A stretch of DNA of 64,000 nt from Rhizobium sp. ICMP 5592 (GCF_009498525.1 NZ_QSNT01000002.1:62001-126000); one strand, 5' to 3'. Positions 1 through 8,577 are shown, counted from the stretch's first letter. The notes: a model not told the origin generated them from the letters alone. Program-made: numbers and translations.

Positions 1-24
1 ATCAGCGGCAGCCCCTCGCCCTAG

Positions 25-50
25 CCCTCTCTCCGCAGGCGGGGAGAGGG
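25..50. repeat. Intergenic GC-rich inverted repeat
   Basis: An 11-bp stem (25-35 with 40-50, one T-G wobble) around a CAGG loop, built from CCCTCTC/GAGAGGG arms. The same arm motif recurs at 47827-47848 and, degenerate, near 33915-33935. It is typical of the short palindromes scattered between rhizobial genes. It lies 50 bp before the first gene and may also end transcription of a gene upstream of the window, but there is no T-run. No gene is seen in bases 1-104. Confidence 0.6.
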
Positions 51-104
51 GACGATTGCGGCAAGCGATCGCATCCACACAATTCAATTTCCCAGGAGGA
101 ACCT

Positions 105-1292
105 ATGGCAATCGAAGGATCATCGGAACAGACGCGTGAGCCGCGCATTCGGCTTGGCATGGTGGGCGGAGGCGCTGGCGCCTTTATCGGCGCGGTGCAT
201 CGCATCGCCGCGCGCATTGACGACCAGTTCGATCTCGTCGCCGGTGCGCTGTCGTCCTCGCCGGAAAAAGCGGCGGCCTCGGGCCGCGATCTCGGTCTCG
301 ATCCGTCCCGCACCTATGCCAGTTACCGCGACATGGCGATCCGTGAAGCCAAGCTCAAGAACGGCATCGAAGCTGTTTCGATCGTCACGCCGAACCATGT
401 GCACTATGACGCCGCCAAGGAGTTTCTCCGTCGTGGCATCCATGTCATCTGTGACAAGCCGCTGACCTCCAATCTCGCAGACGCCAAGAAGCTGAAGAAG
501 GTGGCGGACGAGAGCGGTGCGCTGTTTATCCTCACGCATAACTACACCGGCTATCCGATGATCCGCCAGGCGCGCGAGATGATCGCCAATGGCGAGCTTG
601 GCGATATCCGCATCGTGCAGGCGGAATATCCGCAGGACTGGCTGACGGAGAATATCGAGCAGTCCGGCCAGAAGCAGGCGGCGTGGCGCACCGACCCGTC
701 GCAATCGGGTGCGGGTGGCTCGACCGGCGATATCGGCACGCATGCCTATAATCTCGCCTCCTTCGTCACGGGCCTCGAACTCGACAGCCTCGCCGCCGAT
801 CTCGACAGCTTCGTCGAAGGCCGCCGTCTCGACGATAACGCCCATGTGCTGCTGCGCTTCAAGGCCAGGGGTTCGGAAAAGCCGGCCAAGGGCATGCTGT
901 GGTGCAGCCAGGTGGCGCCGGGTCATGAGAACGGTCTGAAGCTCAGGGTCTACGGCACCAAGGGCGGCATCGAATGGACGCAGGCCGACCCCAACTATCT
1001 CTGGTACACGCCGTTCGGCGAGCAGAAGCGGCTGATCACACGCAATGGCGCTGGTTCGGGCGCGGCTGCTGCCCGCGTCTCACGCATCCCGTCGGGCCAT
1101 CCGGAGGGTTATCTGGAAGCCTTCGCCACGATCTACACCGAGGCCGCGCGCGCCATCAACGCCGCGAAGAAGGGCGTCGCGGTCGATCCGGCCGTGATCT
1201 ATCCAACCGTCGATGACGGCGTGAAGGGTGTTGCTTTCGTCGAGGCCTGCGTTGTCTCCTCGAAGCGCAACGGCGCCTGGGTCAAGGTTTAA
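105..1292 (+). CDS. Gfo/Idh/MocA family NAD(P)-dependent oxidoreductase
   Basis: A 395-residue cytoplasmic dehydrogenase of the family that oxidises or reduces sugars, inositols and similar polyols. The N-terminal Rossmann fold shows a glycine-rich nucleotide loop at about residues 17-30 (MVGGGAGAFIGA). The CDKP tetrad at 116-119 corresponds to the family's EKP motif, whose Lys is catalytic. GTHAYN at 211-216 holds the conserved active-site His of the C-terminal domain. The start is well supported by AGGAGG a few bases before the ATG. It is followed by an 11-bp GC hairpin and, on the same strand, a beta-glucosidase, which suggests a carbohydrate-catabolic setting. The family is unmistakable. 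The substrate cannot be read from the sequence, and any upstream sugar transporter would be outside the window. Confidence 0.9.
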   Translation: MAIEGSSEQTREPRIRLGMVGGGAGAFIGAVHRIAARIDDQFDLVAGALSSSPEKAAASGRDLGLDPSRTYASYRDMAIREAKLKNGIEAVSIVTPNHVHYDAAKEFLRRGIHVICDKPLTSNLADAKKLKKVADESGALFILTHNYTGYPMIRQAREMIANGELGDIRIVQAEYPQDWLTENIEQSGQKQAAWRTDPSQSGAGGSTGDIGTHAYNLASFVTGLELDSLAADLDSFVEGRRLDDNAHVLLRFKARGSEKPAKGMLWCSQVAPGHENGLKLRVYGTKGGIEWTQADPNYLWYTPFGEQKRLITRNGAGSGAAAARVSRIPSGHPEGYLEAFATIYTEAARAINAAKKGVAVDPAVIYPTVDDGVKGVAFVEACVVSSKRNGAWVKV

Positions 1293-1305
1293 GTCGGAGA
1301 CATAT

Positions 1306-1332
1306 CCGAGGCGGCGCGGGTCGCCGCCTCGG
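1306..1332 (+). terminator. GC-rich stem-loop after the oxidoreductase gene
   Basis: A perfect 11-bp inverted repeat (CCGAGGCGGCG / CGCCGCCTCGG) with a 5-base loop begins 13 bp after the stop codon. No U-run follows directly, only GGTTTT about 6 bases later, so it is a weak intrinsic terminator or an RNA-stabilising hairpin. Confidence 0.5.
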
Positions 1333-1403
1333 AGCCGGTTTTGCTCGAGCTGTTATCGCTTGCTGCGGTTGCGGAAAGCTTGTAGCCGGCTCAATTTCGA
1401 CGT

Positions 1404-1417
1404 CTGCAACGTTGCAG
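1404..1417. promoter_or_regulatory. Perfect 14-bp palindrome, candidate LacI-family operator
   Basis: CTGCAACGTTGCAG is an exact palindrome with the central CG and flanking TGCAA/TTGCA half-sites typical of LacI/GalR operators. It lies 84 bp before the beta-glucosidase ATG. Its right half, TTGCAG, could serve as a -35 with TGTACT 18 bp downstream as -10, so a bound repressor would block the promoter. The regulator is not identified; the LacI-family gene at 23619 is too far away to assign. Confidence 0.45.
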
Positions 1418-1500
1418 TTTTTCTTCGGCCGACGCTGTACTTTGCCATTCGGCTTGGCTAAACCGCCGTCAACGAAGCCACAACAGACGGGATTCTCATC

Positions 1501-2874
1501 ATGATCGATCCGAAGCTTCTTGCAGACCGCTTCCCTGGCGATTTCACCTTTGGCGTTGCTACTGCGGCCTTCCAGATCGAAGGCGCCACGAAGGCGGATG
1601 GCCGCAAGCCGTCGATCTGGGATGCCTTCGCCAACATGCCCGGCCGCGTCTATCACCGCGATAATGGCGATGTGGCTTGCGATCATTACAATCGGCTTGA
1701 ACAGGATCTCGACCTTATCAAGGATATGGGCGTCGAGGCCTATCGCTTCTCGATCGCCTGGCCGCGCATCATTCCCGACGGCACTGGCCCGGTGAACGAA
1801 GCCGGCCTCGATTTCTACGATCGCCTCGTCGACGGCTGCAAGGCGCGGGGGATCAAGACCTTTGCGACGCTCTATCACTGGGACCTGCCGCTGACGCTTG
1901 CCGGCGACGGCGGCTGGACGGCGCGCTCGACGGCGCATGCCTTCCAGCGTTATGCCAAGACCGTCATGGGTCGCCTCGGCGACCGTCTCGATTCCGTCGC
2001 CACCTTCAACGAGCCCTGGTGCATCGTTTGGCTGAGTCACCTCTACGGCATCCATGCGCCGGGCGAACGCAACATGCAGGCGGCACTTTACGCCATGCAT
2101 TACATGAATCTCGCGCACGGTCTTGCCGTCGAGGCGATCCGCGCGGAAGCGCCGAAGGTGCCAGTCGGCATCGTGCTGAACGCCGCCTCGATCCTGCCGG
2201 GCTCGGACAGTGTCGAGGACAAGGCCGCCGTCGAGCACGCCCATCAATTCCACAACGGCGCCTTCTTCGATCCGATCTTCAAGGGCGAGTATCCGAAGGA
2301 ATTCGTCGAGGCGCTCGGCGACCGGATGCCCAAGGTCGAGGATGGCGATCTGAAGACCATCAACCAGAAGCTCGACTGGTGGGGCCTGAACTACTACACA
2401 CCGAACCGCGTCTTCGACGATGCGACGAAGAGCGGTGATTTCCCCTGGACGAGGGAAGCGCCGCCGGTCAGCGCCGCCAAGACCGATATCGGCTGGGAAA
2501 TCTATGCGCCCGGCCTGCAGCATGTCGTCGAAGATCTCTACAAGCGTTATGAACTGCCGGAGTGCTACATCACCGAGAACGGTGCCTGCTACAACATGGA
2601 CGTCGTCAACGGGGAGGTCGATGACCAGCCGCGTCTCGATTACTACATCGAGCATCTTAGCATTGTCGCGGATCTCATCAAGGACGGCTATCCGATGCGC
2701 GGCTATTTCGCCTGGAGCCTGATGGACAATTTCGAATGGGCGGAAGGTTATCGCATGCGTTTCGGCCTCGTGCATGTCGATTACGAGACGCAGGTACGCA
2801 CGGTGAAGAAGAGTGGTAAATGGTATAGCGAGCTCGCCGCGCTATTCCCGAAAGGGAACCACAAGGCGGATTGA
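1501..2874 (+). CDS. Beta-glucosidase, glycoside hydrolase family 1
   Basis: A 457-residue GH1 enzyme that hydrolyses beta-linked glucosides by a retaining mechanism. The signatures are complete: the N-terminal FTFGVATAAFQIEG block (15-28), the acid/base Glu171 in TFNEPW, the nucleophile Glu359 in YITENG, and the C-terminal WSLMDNFEWAEGY sugar-binding motif. The length is normal for bacterial GH1. No signal peptide is visible, so it acts in the cytoplasm on imported disaccharides or aryl glucosides. The ATG is preceded by a purine-poor stretch, so the start rests on homology: the GH1 N-terminus normally begins a few residues before the FxFG motif. Control by a LacI-type repressor at the 1404-1417 palindrome is an inference. 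A related 6-phospho-beta-glucosidase role is less likely because no PTS genes are nearby. Confidence 0.93.
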   Translation: MIDPKLLADRFPGDFTFGVATAAFQIEGATKADGRKPSIWDAFANMPGRVYHRDNGDVACDHYNRLEQDLDLIKDMGVEAYRFSIAWPRIIPDGTGPVNEAGLDFYDRLVDGCKARGIKTFATLYHWDLPLTLAGDGGWTARSTAHAFQRYAKTVMGRLGDRLDSVATFNEPWCIVWLSHLYGIHAPGERNMQAALYAMHYMNLAHGLAVEAIRAEAPKVPVGIVLNAASILPGSDSVEDKAAVEHAHQFHNGAFFDPIFKGEYPKEFVEALGDRMPKVEDGDLKTINQKLDWWGLNYYTPNRVFDDATKSGDFPWTREAPPVSAAKTDIGWEIYAPGLQHVVEDLYKRYELPECYITENGACYNMDVVNGEVDDQPRLDYYIEHLSIVADLIKDGYPMRGYFAWSLMDNFEWAEGYRMRFGLVHVDYETQVRTVKKSGKWYSELAALFPKGNHKAD

Positions 2875-2883
2875 TCCGGTTCT

Positions 2884-3008
2884 ACCTCCCCCTTGAGGGG
2901 GGAGGTCGCGCGGAATGCGCGGGTGGGGGTGACCTCCGGTGTCTGTAATGATCACCCCACCCCGGACCTTTGGTCCGACCCTCCCCCGCAAGGGGAGGGT
3001 GGTGATCG
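2884..3008. repeat. Rhizobial mosaic palindromic intergenic element
   Basis: Nested inverted repeats fill the gap. ACCTCC...GGAGGT spans 2884-2906. GATCACC near 2950 pairs with GGTGATC ending at 3008. Inside it lie GGACC-TTT-GGTCC and CCTCCCC-CGCAA-GGGGAGG. This architecture and the CCTCCCC motifs are common between genes in Rhizobium and relatives. It carries no gene and may form stable RNA hairpins after the beta-glucosidase message. Confidence 0.65.
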
Positions 3009-3040
3009 CCCGAATCGACGGTGTCTGATAAATCTCAAAC

Positions 3041-3589
3041 ATGATCCAGCGCTCGCTCTCCCTCTACGCCCTCTGTGGCAGTTTGCGGCAGGCTTCGACC
3101 AGCCGCAGGCTGCTGGAGGCTTTGCGTGCCGCATCGCCTGATGGCGTTTCCATCGAGATCTGCGATTTCATCGGTGATCTGCCGATTTTCAATCCGGATG
3201 ACGAGGGCGACAGGATGCCTGCCATTGTCGCAGCTTTTGCGGAGAAGATCCGCGATGCCGACGGGCTGATCGTCTCCTGCCCGGAATATGCCCATGGCAT
3301 TCCCGGCGGGTTCAAAAATGCGCTGGATTGGCTGGTGTCGCGCGATGAGGTGCCGTTCAAGCCGCTGATGTTCGCGCATGCCTCGCATCGCGGCGATCTT
3401 GTGCTGGAGCAACTAACGGACGTGCTGCAAACCATGTCGCTCCGGATCGTATCGGAGGCTTTTTTGCGAGTGCCGCTTGCCGGCAAGGGCGACGAAGCGC
3501 AGGTGGCGATCCTTGCAGAGGCGCGGAAAAGCGGCGTGCTGGGGGCTGCTCTCGATCGTTTTGCGCAGGCGATCTTCGCTGCTGCTTGA
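3041..3589 (+). CDS. NADPH-dependent FMN reductase-like flavoprotein
   Basis: A 182-residue protein of the NADPH-dependent FMN reductase / ChrR-ArsH-like flavodoxin-fold family. The phosphate-binding loop for FMN is the GSLRQASTSRRLL stretch at about residues 13-25, and PEYAHGIPGGFKNALDWL in the middle is the classic family motif contacting the flavin ring. Such enzymes reduce quinones, azo dyes, chromate or free flavin with NAD(P)H in the cytoplasm. The gene stands between a palindromic repeat and a GGDEF-EAL gene on the same strand, 107 bp away, so it is probably a separate unit. No good ribosome site is seen before the ATG. The physiological substrate is unknown. Confidence 0.85.
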   Translation: MIQRSLSLYALCGSLRQASTSRRLLEALRAASPDGVSIEICDFIGDLPIFNPDDEGDRMPAIVAAFAEKIRDADGLIVSCPEYAHGIPGGFKNALDWLVSRDEVPFKPLMFAHASHRGDLVLEQLTDVLQTMSLRIVSEAFLRVPLAGKGDEAQVAILAEARKSGVLGAALDRFAQAIFAAA

Positions 3590-3696
3590 TCAACCACCAT
3601 GACGATAAAAATACAACCCTTTCCTGTAAGAATCATAGGCTCGCTTTAACCGTTTCTTGAAGACCTGACGGCAGACTTCGCCGCTCAAGGAGAAGT

Positions 3697-5913
3697 GTGT
3701 TGGGAGCAGTTTTCAGGTCATTCGGGCGGAGCAAGCAGCTCGGTCGTCATTCCATCGTGACGGCCGTTTTGTTTTCATTCGCCCTGGTCGTCACCGTGGT
3801 CACGCTGATGGTGCTGACGGCGATCAGCCGGGTTGCGGATTATTCCAACAAGCTGGACGACGAACGTTCGTGGGAAACCACGGCGGGGGCGCTGAAGACC
3901 TTCGAAGGCCAGCTCGACGCGACGCTGCATGACTATGCGGCGCGAGACGCCGCCGCGGAACATGTTTATGCGGAAGACGGCCGGGAATGGATCATCGGCA
4001 ATTATGGCGAAATGACCGCCGATGGCACCCTATTCGATACGGCGCTGGTGGTCGATGACAACAACAAGCCGATCATTGCCTATCGGGACGGCAAGCCGAT
4101 GGCCGAGGGAGCGGGGGATTTCTTCGATGCCTCGATCTGGGCTCTCGTCGATCAGGTGCGCAAGACGCGGATAACCGGCGAGCCGGAGGCCAGCGGTTAT
4201 GTCATGACCACCAGGGGTATCGCCGCCGTCGGCGTGGCGACGATCCGTGAGACATCCGGCCGCATCCCCGTACCGGAGGGCAAGCGGCGCTACCTGATCT
4301 TTGCCCGGCATCTTGATGCCGCCAAGCTCAAGATGCTCTCCCATACCTATATTATCAGCGGGCTGCGCCTGGTGCCGTCGGACACCCAGGCACGCTACGC
4401 CGTCTCGATCGTCGATCCGCTCGGCAAGTCGCTCGGGCGGCTGATCTGGAATTCGCGCGGACCGGGCGACACGAGCTACCAGCAAGCGCGTCCGCTTGTG
4501 CTCGGGGCTCTCGGCCTCGTCGGCATGTTCTTCCTGGTGCTGCTGATCCTCGGATCGATGGCAGGGCGCCGATTGCGGGCAGAGGAGGTGCTGGCGCGCC
4601 AGGGTTCGCTGCGCGACCGCCTGAGCAGCCTCCTCAATCGCGAAGGCTTGCGCCTCGATGTCGATCGGCTGGTTGAGAGTGCTCGCGCCGACGGCAGCAA
4701 TGTGCTTCTGCTCTATCTCGACCTCGACGGCTTCAAGGAAATCAACGACGCCTATGGTCATGGCACCGGCGACCAGCTGATCCGCTCTGTCGCCGCCGGT
4801 CTCAATGTGCTGATCCCGCCGAATGCGACGCTGGCGCGGCTCGGCGGCGACGAGTTCGCGATTGCCTTTCCATCCAGGGAGCTGAACCACGCGCCGGCGC
4901 TGCAGCTTGCCGAACAGGTGCTGGATTTCTTTTCCGAGCCGCTGGAGATCGGCCGTCGTGTGATCGTCGTCGGCGCCAGTATCGGCATTGCCAGCTCGCC
5001 CGAGGGCCGGATTGACCGCGAGGAGCTGGTGCGCCGCGCCGATCTCGCCATGTACAAGGCCAAGGAAGCCGGCCGCGCCCGCATGATCTGCTACGAGACG
5101 GCCATGGATACCGACCGCGAGGAGCGCAATGCGCTGGAGCTCGACCTGCGCAATGCCATCGACAGGCAGGAGCTGACGGTTGCCTATCAGCCGCTGGTCG
5201 ATGCGGTGAGCCACGAAATCACCGGCGTCGAGGCGCTGGTGCGCTGGAACAGGCCTGGGCACGGGCCGGTCTCGCCGGATGCTTTCATTCCCATTGCCGA
5301 AACTAGCGGCCTGATCGAGGCGCTGGGGCTGCTCGTGCTGCGCAAGGCCTGTGCTGCCGCACGGCAATGGCCGGATCTGCGGATTGCGGTCAATGTTTCG
5401 CCGGGGCAGTTCCGCAACCCCGCTTTCGCCGATTATGTGCGGCATGTGCTGAAGGATGCGGAGATCGAAGCCGAGCGCGTCACGCTGGAGATCACTGAAG
5501 GCTACATGATCCAGAATCCGGAGCGTACCCGCCAGTCGATCGAGCGGCTGAAGAGGCTTGGTGTCAAGGTGGCGCTGGATGACTTCGGCTCCGGCTTCTC
5601 TTCGATCGGCTATCTCCGCCAATTCGGCTTTGACCGTATCAAGATCGACCGGTCGCTGACCATGGATGTGCTGACGGACAGCCGCTCTCGCGACATGCTG
5701 CAGGCGACGGTGGCGCTGGCGCGATCCCTCGACCTGCCGGTGACGGCGGAGGGCATCGAGACGGAAGAGCAGGGAACGGCGTTGAAACTCTTCGGCTGCG
5801 ACGAACTGCAGGGTTATTTCTTCGGCAAGCCAATGCCGGAAGCCGAAATCAGCCGGCGGCTTGCGGCACAAATGGCTCATGTCCCGGACAGGGAACGCCA
5901 CACAGCTGCCTAG
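3697..5913 (+). CDS. Membrane-anchored GGDEF-EAL cyclic-di-GMP enzyme with CHASE4-like sensor
   Basis: A 738-residue bifunctional c-di-GMP protein. It has a first membrane helix at about residues 20-44, a roughly 220-residue periplasmic sensor resembling CHASE4, a second helix at 266-289, a GGDEF domain (about 300-465) and an EAL domain (480-735). The cyclase site is intact (GGDEF 383-387) but no RxxD inhibitory site precedes it. The phosphodiesterase set is also complete: E512-A-L, NVSPGQF, LEITEG, DDFGSG around 628-633, AEGIE and LQGYFFG. It can therefore be predicted to make and/or degrade c-di-GMP in response to a periplasmic signal. The start is a GTG at 3697 with AAGGAGAA immediately upstream. 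It sits alone between two unrelated genes. Confidence 0.9.
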   Translation: MLGAVFRSFGRSKQLGRHSIVTAVLFSFALVVTVVTLMVLTAISRVADYSNKLDDERSWETTAGALKTFEGQLDATLHDYAARDAAAEHVYAEDGREWIIGNYGEMTADGTLFDTALVVDDNNKPIIAYRDGKPMAEGAGDFFDASIWALVDQVRKTRITGEPEASGYVMTTRGIAAVGVATIRETSGRIPVPEGKRRYLIFARHLDAAKLKMLSHTYIISGLRLVPSDTQARYAVSIVDPLGKSLGRLIWNSRGPGDTSYQQARPLVLGALGLVGMFFLVLLILGSMAGRRLRAEEVLARQGSLRDRLSSLLNREGLRLDVDRLVESARADGSNVLLLYLDLDGFKEINDAYGHGTGDQLIRSVAAGLNVLIPPNATLARLGGDEFAIAFPSRELNHAPALQLAEQVLDFFSEPLEIGRRVIVVGASIGIASSPEGRIDREELVRRADLAMYKAKEAGRARMICYETAMDTDREERNALELDLRNAIDRQELTVAYQPLVDAVSHEITGVEALVRWNRPGHGPVSPDAFIPIAETSGLIEALGLLVLRKACAAARQWPDLRIAVNVSPGQFRNPAFADYVRHVLKDAEIEAERVTLEITEGYMIQNPERTRQSIERLKRLGVKVALDDFGSGFSSIGYLRQFGFDRIKIDRSLTMDVLTDSRSRDMLQATVALARSLDLPVTAEGIETEEQGTALKLFGCDELQGYFFGKPMPEAEISRRLAAQMAHVPDRERHTAA

Positions 5914-5945
5914 AACGGCTGAGCTTTAACGAAATCGCTCGAAAA

Positions 5946-6890
5946 TCAGCCGCCGATATGCTCGTGGCCGCGCTTGCGAGCAAGGGCAATCTGGCGCTGG
6001 CGCTCGCGGTAACGTTCGCGGTCTTCCTCGCTGCGCTCGTGATAGCAATGGCTGCAGGAAACGCCGGCCTCATAGAAGGGTGAGGTGATCTCTTCCGCCG
6101 TGATCGGCTGGCGGCAGGCGTGGCAGAGCTTGTGATTGCCTTCCTTCAGGCCATGTTCGACGGAGACACGTTCGTCGAAGACGAAGCAGGCGCCTTCCCA
6201 CAGGCTTTCCTCGGCCGGCACTTCCTCGAGATATTTCAGGATGCCGCCCTTCAGGTGAAAGACCTCGTCGAAACCCTGCTCCTTCATGAAGGCGGTCGCC
6301 TTTTCGCAGCGGATGCCACCGGTGCAATACATCGCGATCTTCGGCTTGTTGTGCAGGCCTTCGTTCTGCCGCACCCATTCCGGAAACTCGCGGAAGGTCT
6401 TGGTCTTCGGATCGACGGCGCCCTTGAACAGGCCGATCGCCGTCTCGTAGTCGTTGCGCGTGTCGATGACGATGGTGTCGGGATCGGAGATCAGGGCGTT
6501 CCAGTCCTTGGGCGCGACATAGGTGCCGACGACCTTGGTGGGGTCGATATTCTCGACGCCCATGGTGACGATCTCTTTCTTCAGCTTCACCTTCATACGC
6601 ACGAACGGCATTTTCGACGCGCGGCTTTCCTTGTGCTCCAAGCTGGCAAGTTCCGGTTGGGCACGCAGGAAGGACAGCACCGCGCCGATGCCAGCATCCG
6701 TGCCGGCGATGGTGCCGTTGATGCCTTCATGGGCAAGCAGCAGCGTCCCCTTGACGCCGTTTGCCTCGCAGAGCGCAAACAAGGGCTCCCGCACGCTTTC
6801 GAAGCGCGGTAAGGAAACGAAATGATAAAGGGCCGCAACGAGAAATGCGCCACCTGCCTCGTGTCGCGAGGTCGAAAGAATGTCCGTCAT
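5946..6890 (-). CDS. trhO: tRNA uridine(34) hydroxylase TrhO (rhodanese-like)
   Basis: About 314 residues. It belongs to the YceA/TrhO family, which installs oxygen at C5 of wobble uridine as the first step of cmo5U/mo5U synthesis independently of prephenate. An N-terminal acylphosphatase-like region ([19 protein letters not shown]) is followed by a rhodanese domain whose active-site Cys189 lies in the family motif [11 protein letters not shown]. The C-terminal tail has paired cysteines (CHAC and CSHC, from about residue 258) and is strongly basic, consistent with metal and RNA binding. A TTG five codons upstream also keeps the frame open, but the ATG giving MTDIL is the likely start. It converges with the GGDEF-EAL gene, leaving only 32 bp between them. 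Confidence 0.9.
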   Translation of the reverse strand: MTDILSTSRHEAGGAFLVAALYHFVSLPRFESVREPLFALCEANGVKGTLLLAHEGINGTIAGTDAGIGAVLSFLRAQPELASLEHKESRASKMPFVRMKVKLKKEIVTMGVENIDPTKVVGTYVAPKDWNALISDPDTIVIDTRNDYETAIGLFKGAVDPKTKTFREFPEWVRQNEGLHNKPKIAMYCTGGIRCEKATAFMKEQGFDEVFHLKGGILKYLEEVPAEESLWEGACFVFDERVSVEHGLKEGNHKLCHACRQPITAEEITSPFYEAGVSCSHCYHERSEEDRERYRERQRQIALARKRGHEHIGG

Positions 6891-6957
6891 GCCGGGGAAA
6901 TACAATTTTGCGCGCCGTCAGGCAATCGGGATTCGTATTTTGCTGTAGCAGCGCTGG

Positions 6958-7104
6958 GACCGCCTCGCCCTTCGACAGGCTCAGGGTGAGGGCGGAGCAA
7001 GCAGCGTTCTTCGATGCGGCGTATGTTCTTTGGCCTCGGGGCGAGGAGGTAGCCCTCATGCTGAGGAGGCCCGCAGGGTCGTCTCGAAGCACGAGGGCGG
7101 GTGA
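6958..7104. repeat. Palindromic intergenic repeat of the alphaproteobacterial type
   Basis: Two imperfect hairpins in the gap between trhO and the CHAD gene. The first uses GCCCT...AGGGTGAGGGCGG near 6964-6994. The second runs from CCTCATGCT (7053) to AGCACGAGG (7096), enclosing AGGCCCGCAGGG. The motifs CTTCGACAGGCTCAGGGTGAGG and CCCGCAGGGTCGTCTCGAAGC recur across many alphaproteobacterial genomes. No credible reading frame is seen here. Confidence 0.6.
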
Positions 7105-7126
7105 AGGCCCCAACACGGTGCCAGCC

Positions 7127-8035
7127 TCAATCCCCGGCTTCCAGCCAAAGCCGCTGGATCGTTCGCGCCTCGCGTTCCGGATCGTCGGCGAAAACCCAGC
7201 GGGCTTTGGCGAGTGCTTCCTGGCGGGCGGTCTGCTGGCGGGAGATGATCGCCTCCAGCAGGCGAGCGCGGTCGTCGCTGCCATCAAACAGATGCGGTTC
7301 GCGATCTGTGACTTCGGATAGAATCGACAGATCGAGATAACGGCCGAGTATATCGACCAGCACCTTGGCTTCGAGTTGTTTCGCGTGCATCGCCGCGGGC
7401 CAGATGTCGCGTAGCAGCGCATGGTGCATCCAGCAATCCTGGCTGCGTTTGCGCAGGTCATGGAACTGGTCGGCATGGGCTTCGGCGTGACATTCGGAGA
7501 GCGCCGCTTTTGCCTTGCGGCCGGTCCTTTGCCAGCTCTTTTGAAAAAGGCGGGCGGTTTCGCGCCGGCCGCTCTCGAAGGAGGCCGCCCTTAGCGCCTC
7601 CAGCGCATCGTGGCAGGTGGCAGTCGCCGCCTTTGCCTTGTCCTCGAGATTGGTTTCGGCCTCCAACAAGCGGTCGCGTCGGGCGGTGAGCACCTTCGTG
7701 ATGCGGGCAAGCGCCCTGGCCTCGTCCCTGGAGGTCGCCGTTTCGTGCAGATAGTGGCTGGCTTCGATCAGTGCGGTGGCGTCGCGAACACCGGAGAGCG
7801 TTCGCGCCATCTCCCGCAGCCTGTCGTTTTCCCGTCGCTGGAATTCCGGTGCGCGTCGGGCGATGAGCCGGTAGAGTGCGCGGACACGCTTGATATGCTT
7901 GCGCGCCCGATGCACCGCCTCATGCAATCCTTGTGGCCGATCGGTCAGCGCCGCGATCGCCTTCTCGAGCTGCTGCGCTGCGACGGCGTGGACTTCGTCA
8001 TCGAAGGCCTTGTCAGGCCGAATGCGATAACTCAT
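7127..8035 (-). CDS. CHAD domain protein
   Basis: About 302 residues, almost entirely one CHAD domain: antiparallel helices carrying conserved histidines and many Arg/Lys (for example VHRARKHIKRVRALYRL near the start and the FHDLRKRSQDCWMHHALLRD repeat later). CHAD domains bind inorganic polyphosphate through this basic surface and accompany CYTH triphosphatases. The likely ATG (MSYRIRP) lies 23 bp inside the end of the upstream CYTH gene, so the two are co-transcribed and probably translationally coupled. A longer reading from 8089 would overlap CYTH by 77 bp and lacks support. In many bacteria the two domains are fused; here they are separate proteins. Confidence 0.87.
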   Translation of the reverse strand: MSYRIRPDKAFDDEVHAVAAQQLEKAIAALTDRPQGLHEAVHRARKHIKRVRALYRLIARRAPEFQRRENDRLREMARTLSGVRDATALIEASHYLHETATSRDEARALARITKVLTARRDRLLEAETNLEDKAKAATATCHDALEALRAASFESGRRETARLFQKSWQRTGRKAKAALSECHAEAHADQFHDLRKRSQDCWMHHALLRDIWPAAMHAKQLEAKVLVDILGRYLDLSILSEVTDREPHLFDGSDDRARLLEAIISRQQTARQEALAKARWVFADDPEREARTIQRLWLEAGD

Positions 8036-8498
8036 CGTATTCCTGTTCGAACTGTGTCGCGAGCGCCTGGTTGGAATAGCGATATTCACCGGTCACCTCG
8101 CGGCCGATCCAATCCGGCAGTTCCGGATCGTCGCTTTCGTCCTCCAGTTCGACCTCGGCGACCACCAGGCCGCGATGCGCGCCGCGAAAGACGTCGACTT
8201 CCCAGACGAAACCCTTGTGGGGCACCTTATAGCGGATTTTCTCGATGACGAGGCCGATGGCATTGCCGAGCAGTTCCTCGGCGTCGCCGACAGGGATCTC
8301 GTATTCGAACTCGTCACGCGTCATGGCCTTGCCGATTTTCATCGTCAAGGTCGCGATGGTGTCGTTGGTCAGCCGTACCCTTACGGAACGATCATCCATC
8401 GTGGCGACATAGGCTTGCCGCAGGACGAGCTTCTCGGAGGCTAGGTCGCGCCAGCGATCTCCACGGACCAGAAACTTTCGTTCGATCTCTTTTGCCAT
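8013..8498 (-). CDS. CYTH domain inorganic triphosphatase-like protein
   Basis: About 161 residues. The N-terminal EIERKFL is the ExExK signature of CYTH/triphosphate tunnel metalloenzymes, which bind triphosphate and divalent metal inside an eight-stranded barrel. Further charged strands (VRVRLTNDTIATLTMKIG, RDEFEYEIP, WEVDVFRGAHRGLVVAEVELE) match the tunnel-wall pattern. The predicted role is hydrolysis of inorganic triphosphate or a related organic triphosphate in the cytoplasm; adenylate cyclase activity is possible but less common for this short form. The start is taken at MAKEIERKFL, since the eight codons upstream are not conserved-looking. It overlaps the CHAD gene by 23 bp and is divergent from eda across about 160 bp. 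Confidence 0.88.
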   Translation of the reverse strand: MAKEIERKFLVRGDRWRDLASEKLVLRQAYVATMDDRSVRVRLTNDTIATLTMKIGKAMTRDEFEYEIPVGDAEELLGNAIGLVIEKIRYKVPHKGFVWEVDVFRGAHRGLVVAEVELEDESDDPELPDWIGREVTGEYRYSNQALATQFEQEYDELSHSA

Positions 8499-8523
8499 GC
8501 GTTTGACACGCTCCACCCGCACA

Positions 8524-8577
8524 TATCTGGGTACACTAACGGAAGTTTTCGTAATTTCCTACCCATTGTATCTGGGT
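8524..8577. promoter_or_regulatory. 9-bp direct repeat in the CYTH/eda divergent region
   Basis: TATCTGGGT occurs at 8524-8532 and again at 8569-8577, 45 bp apart (about four helical turns). ACCCA at 8561 also makes the second copy part of an inverted pair. The spacing suits a transcription factor serving one or both divergent genes, but no regulator is identified. Confidence 0.25.
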
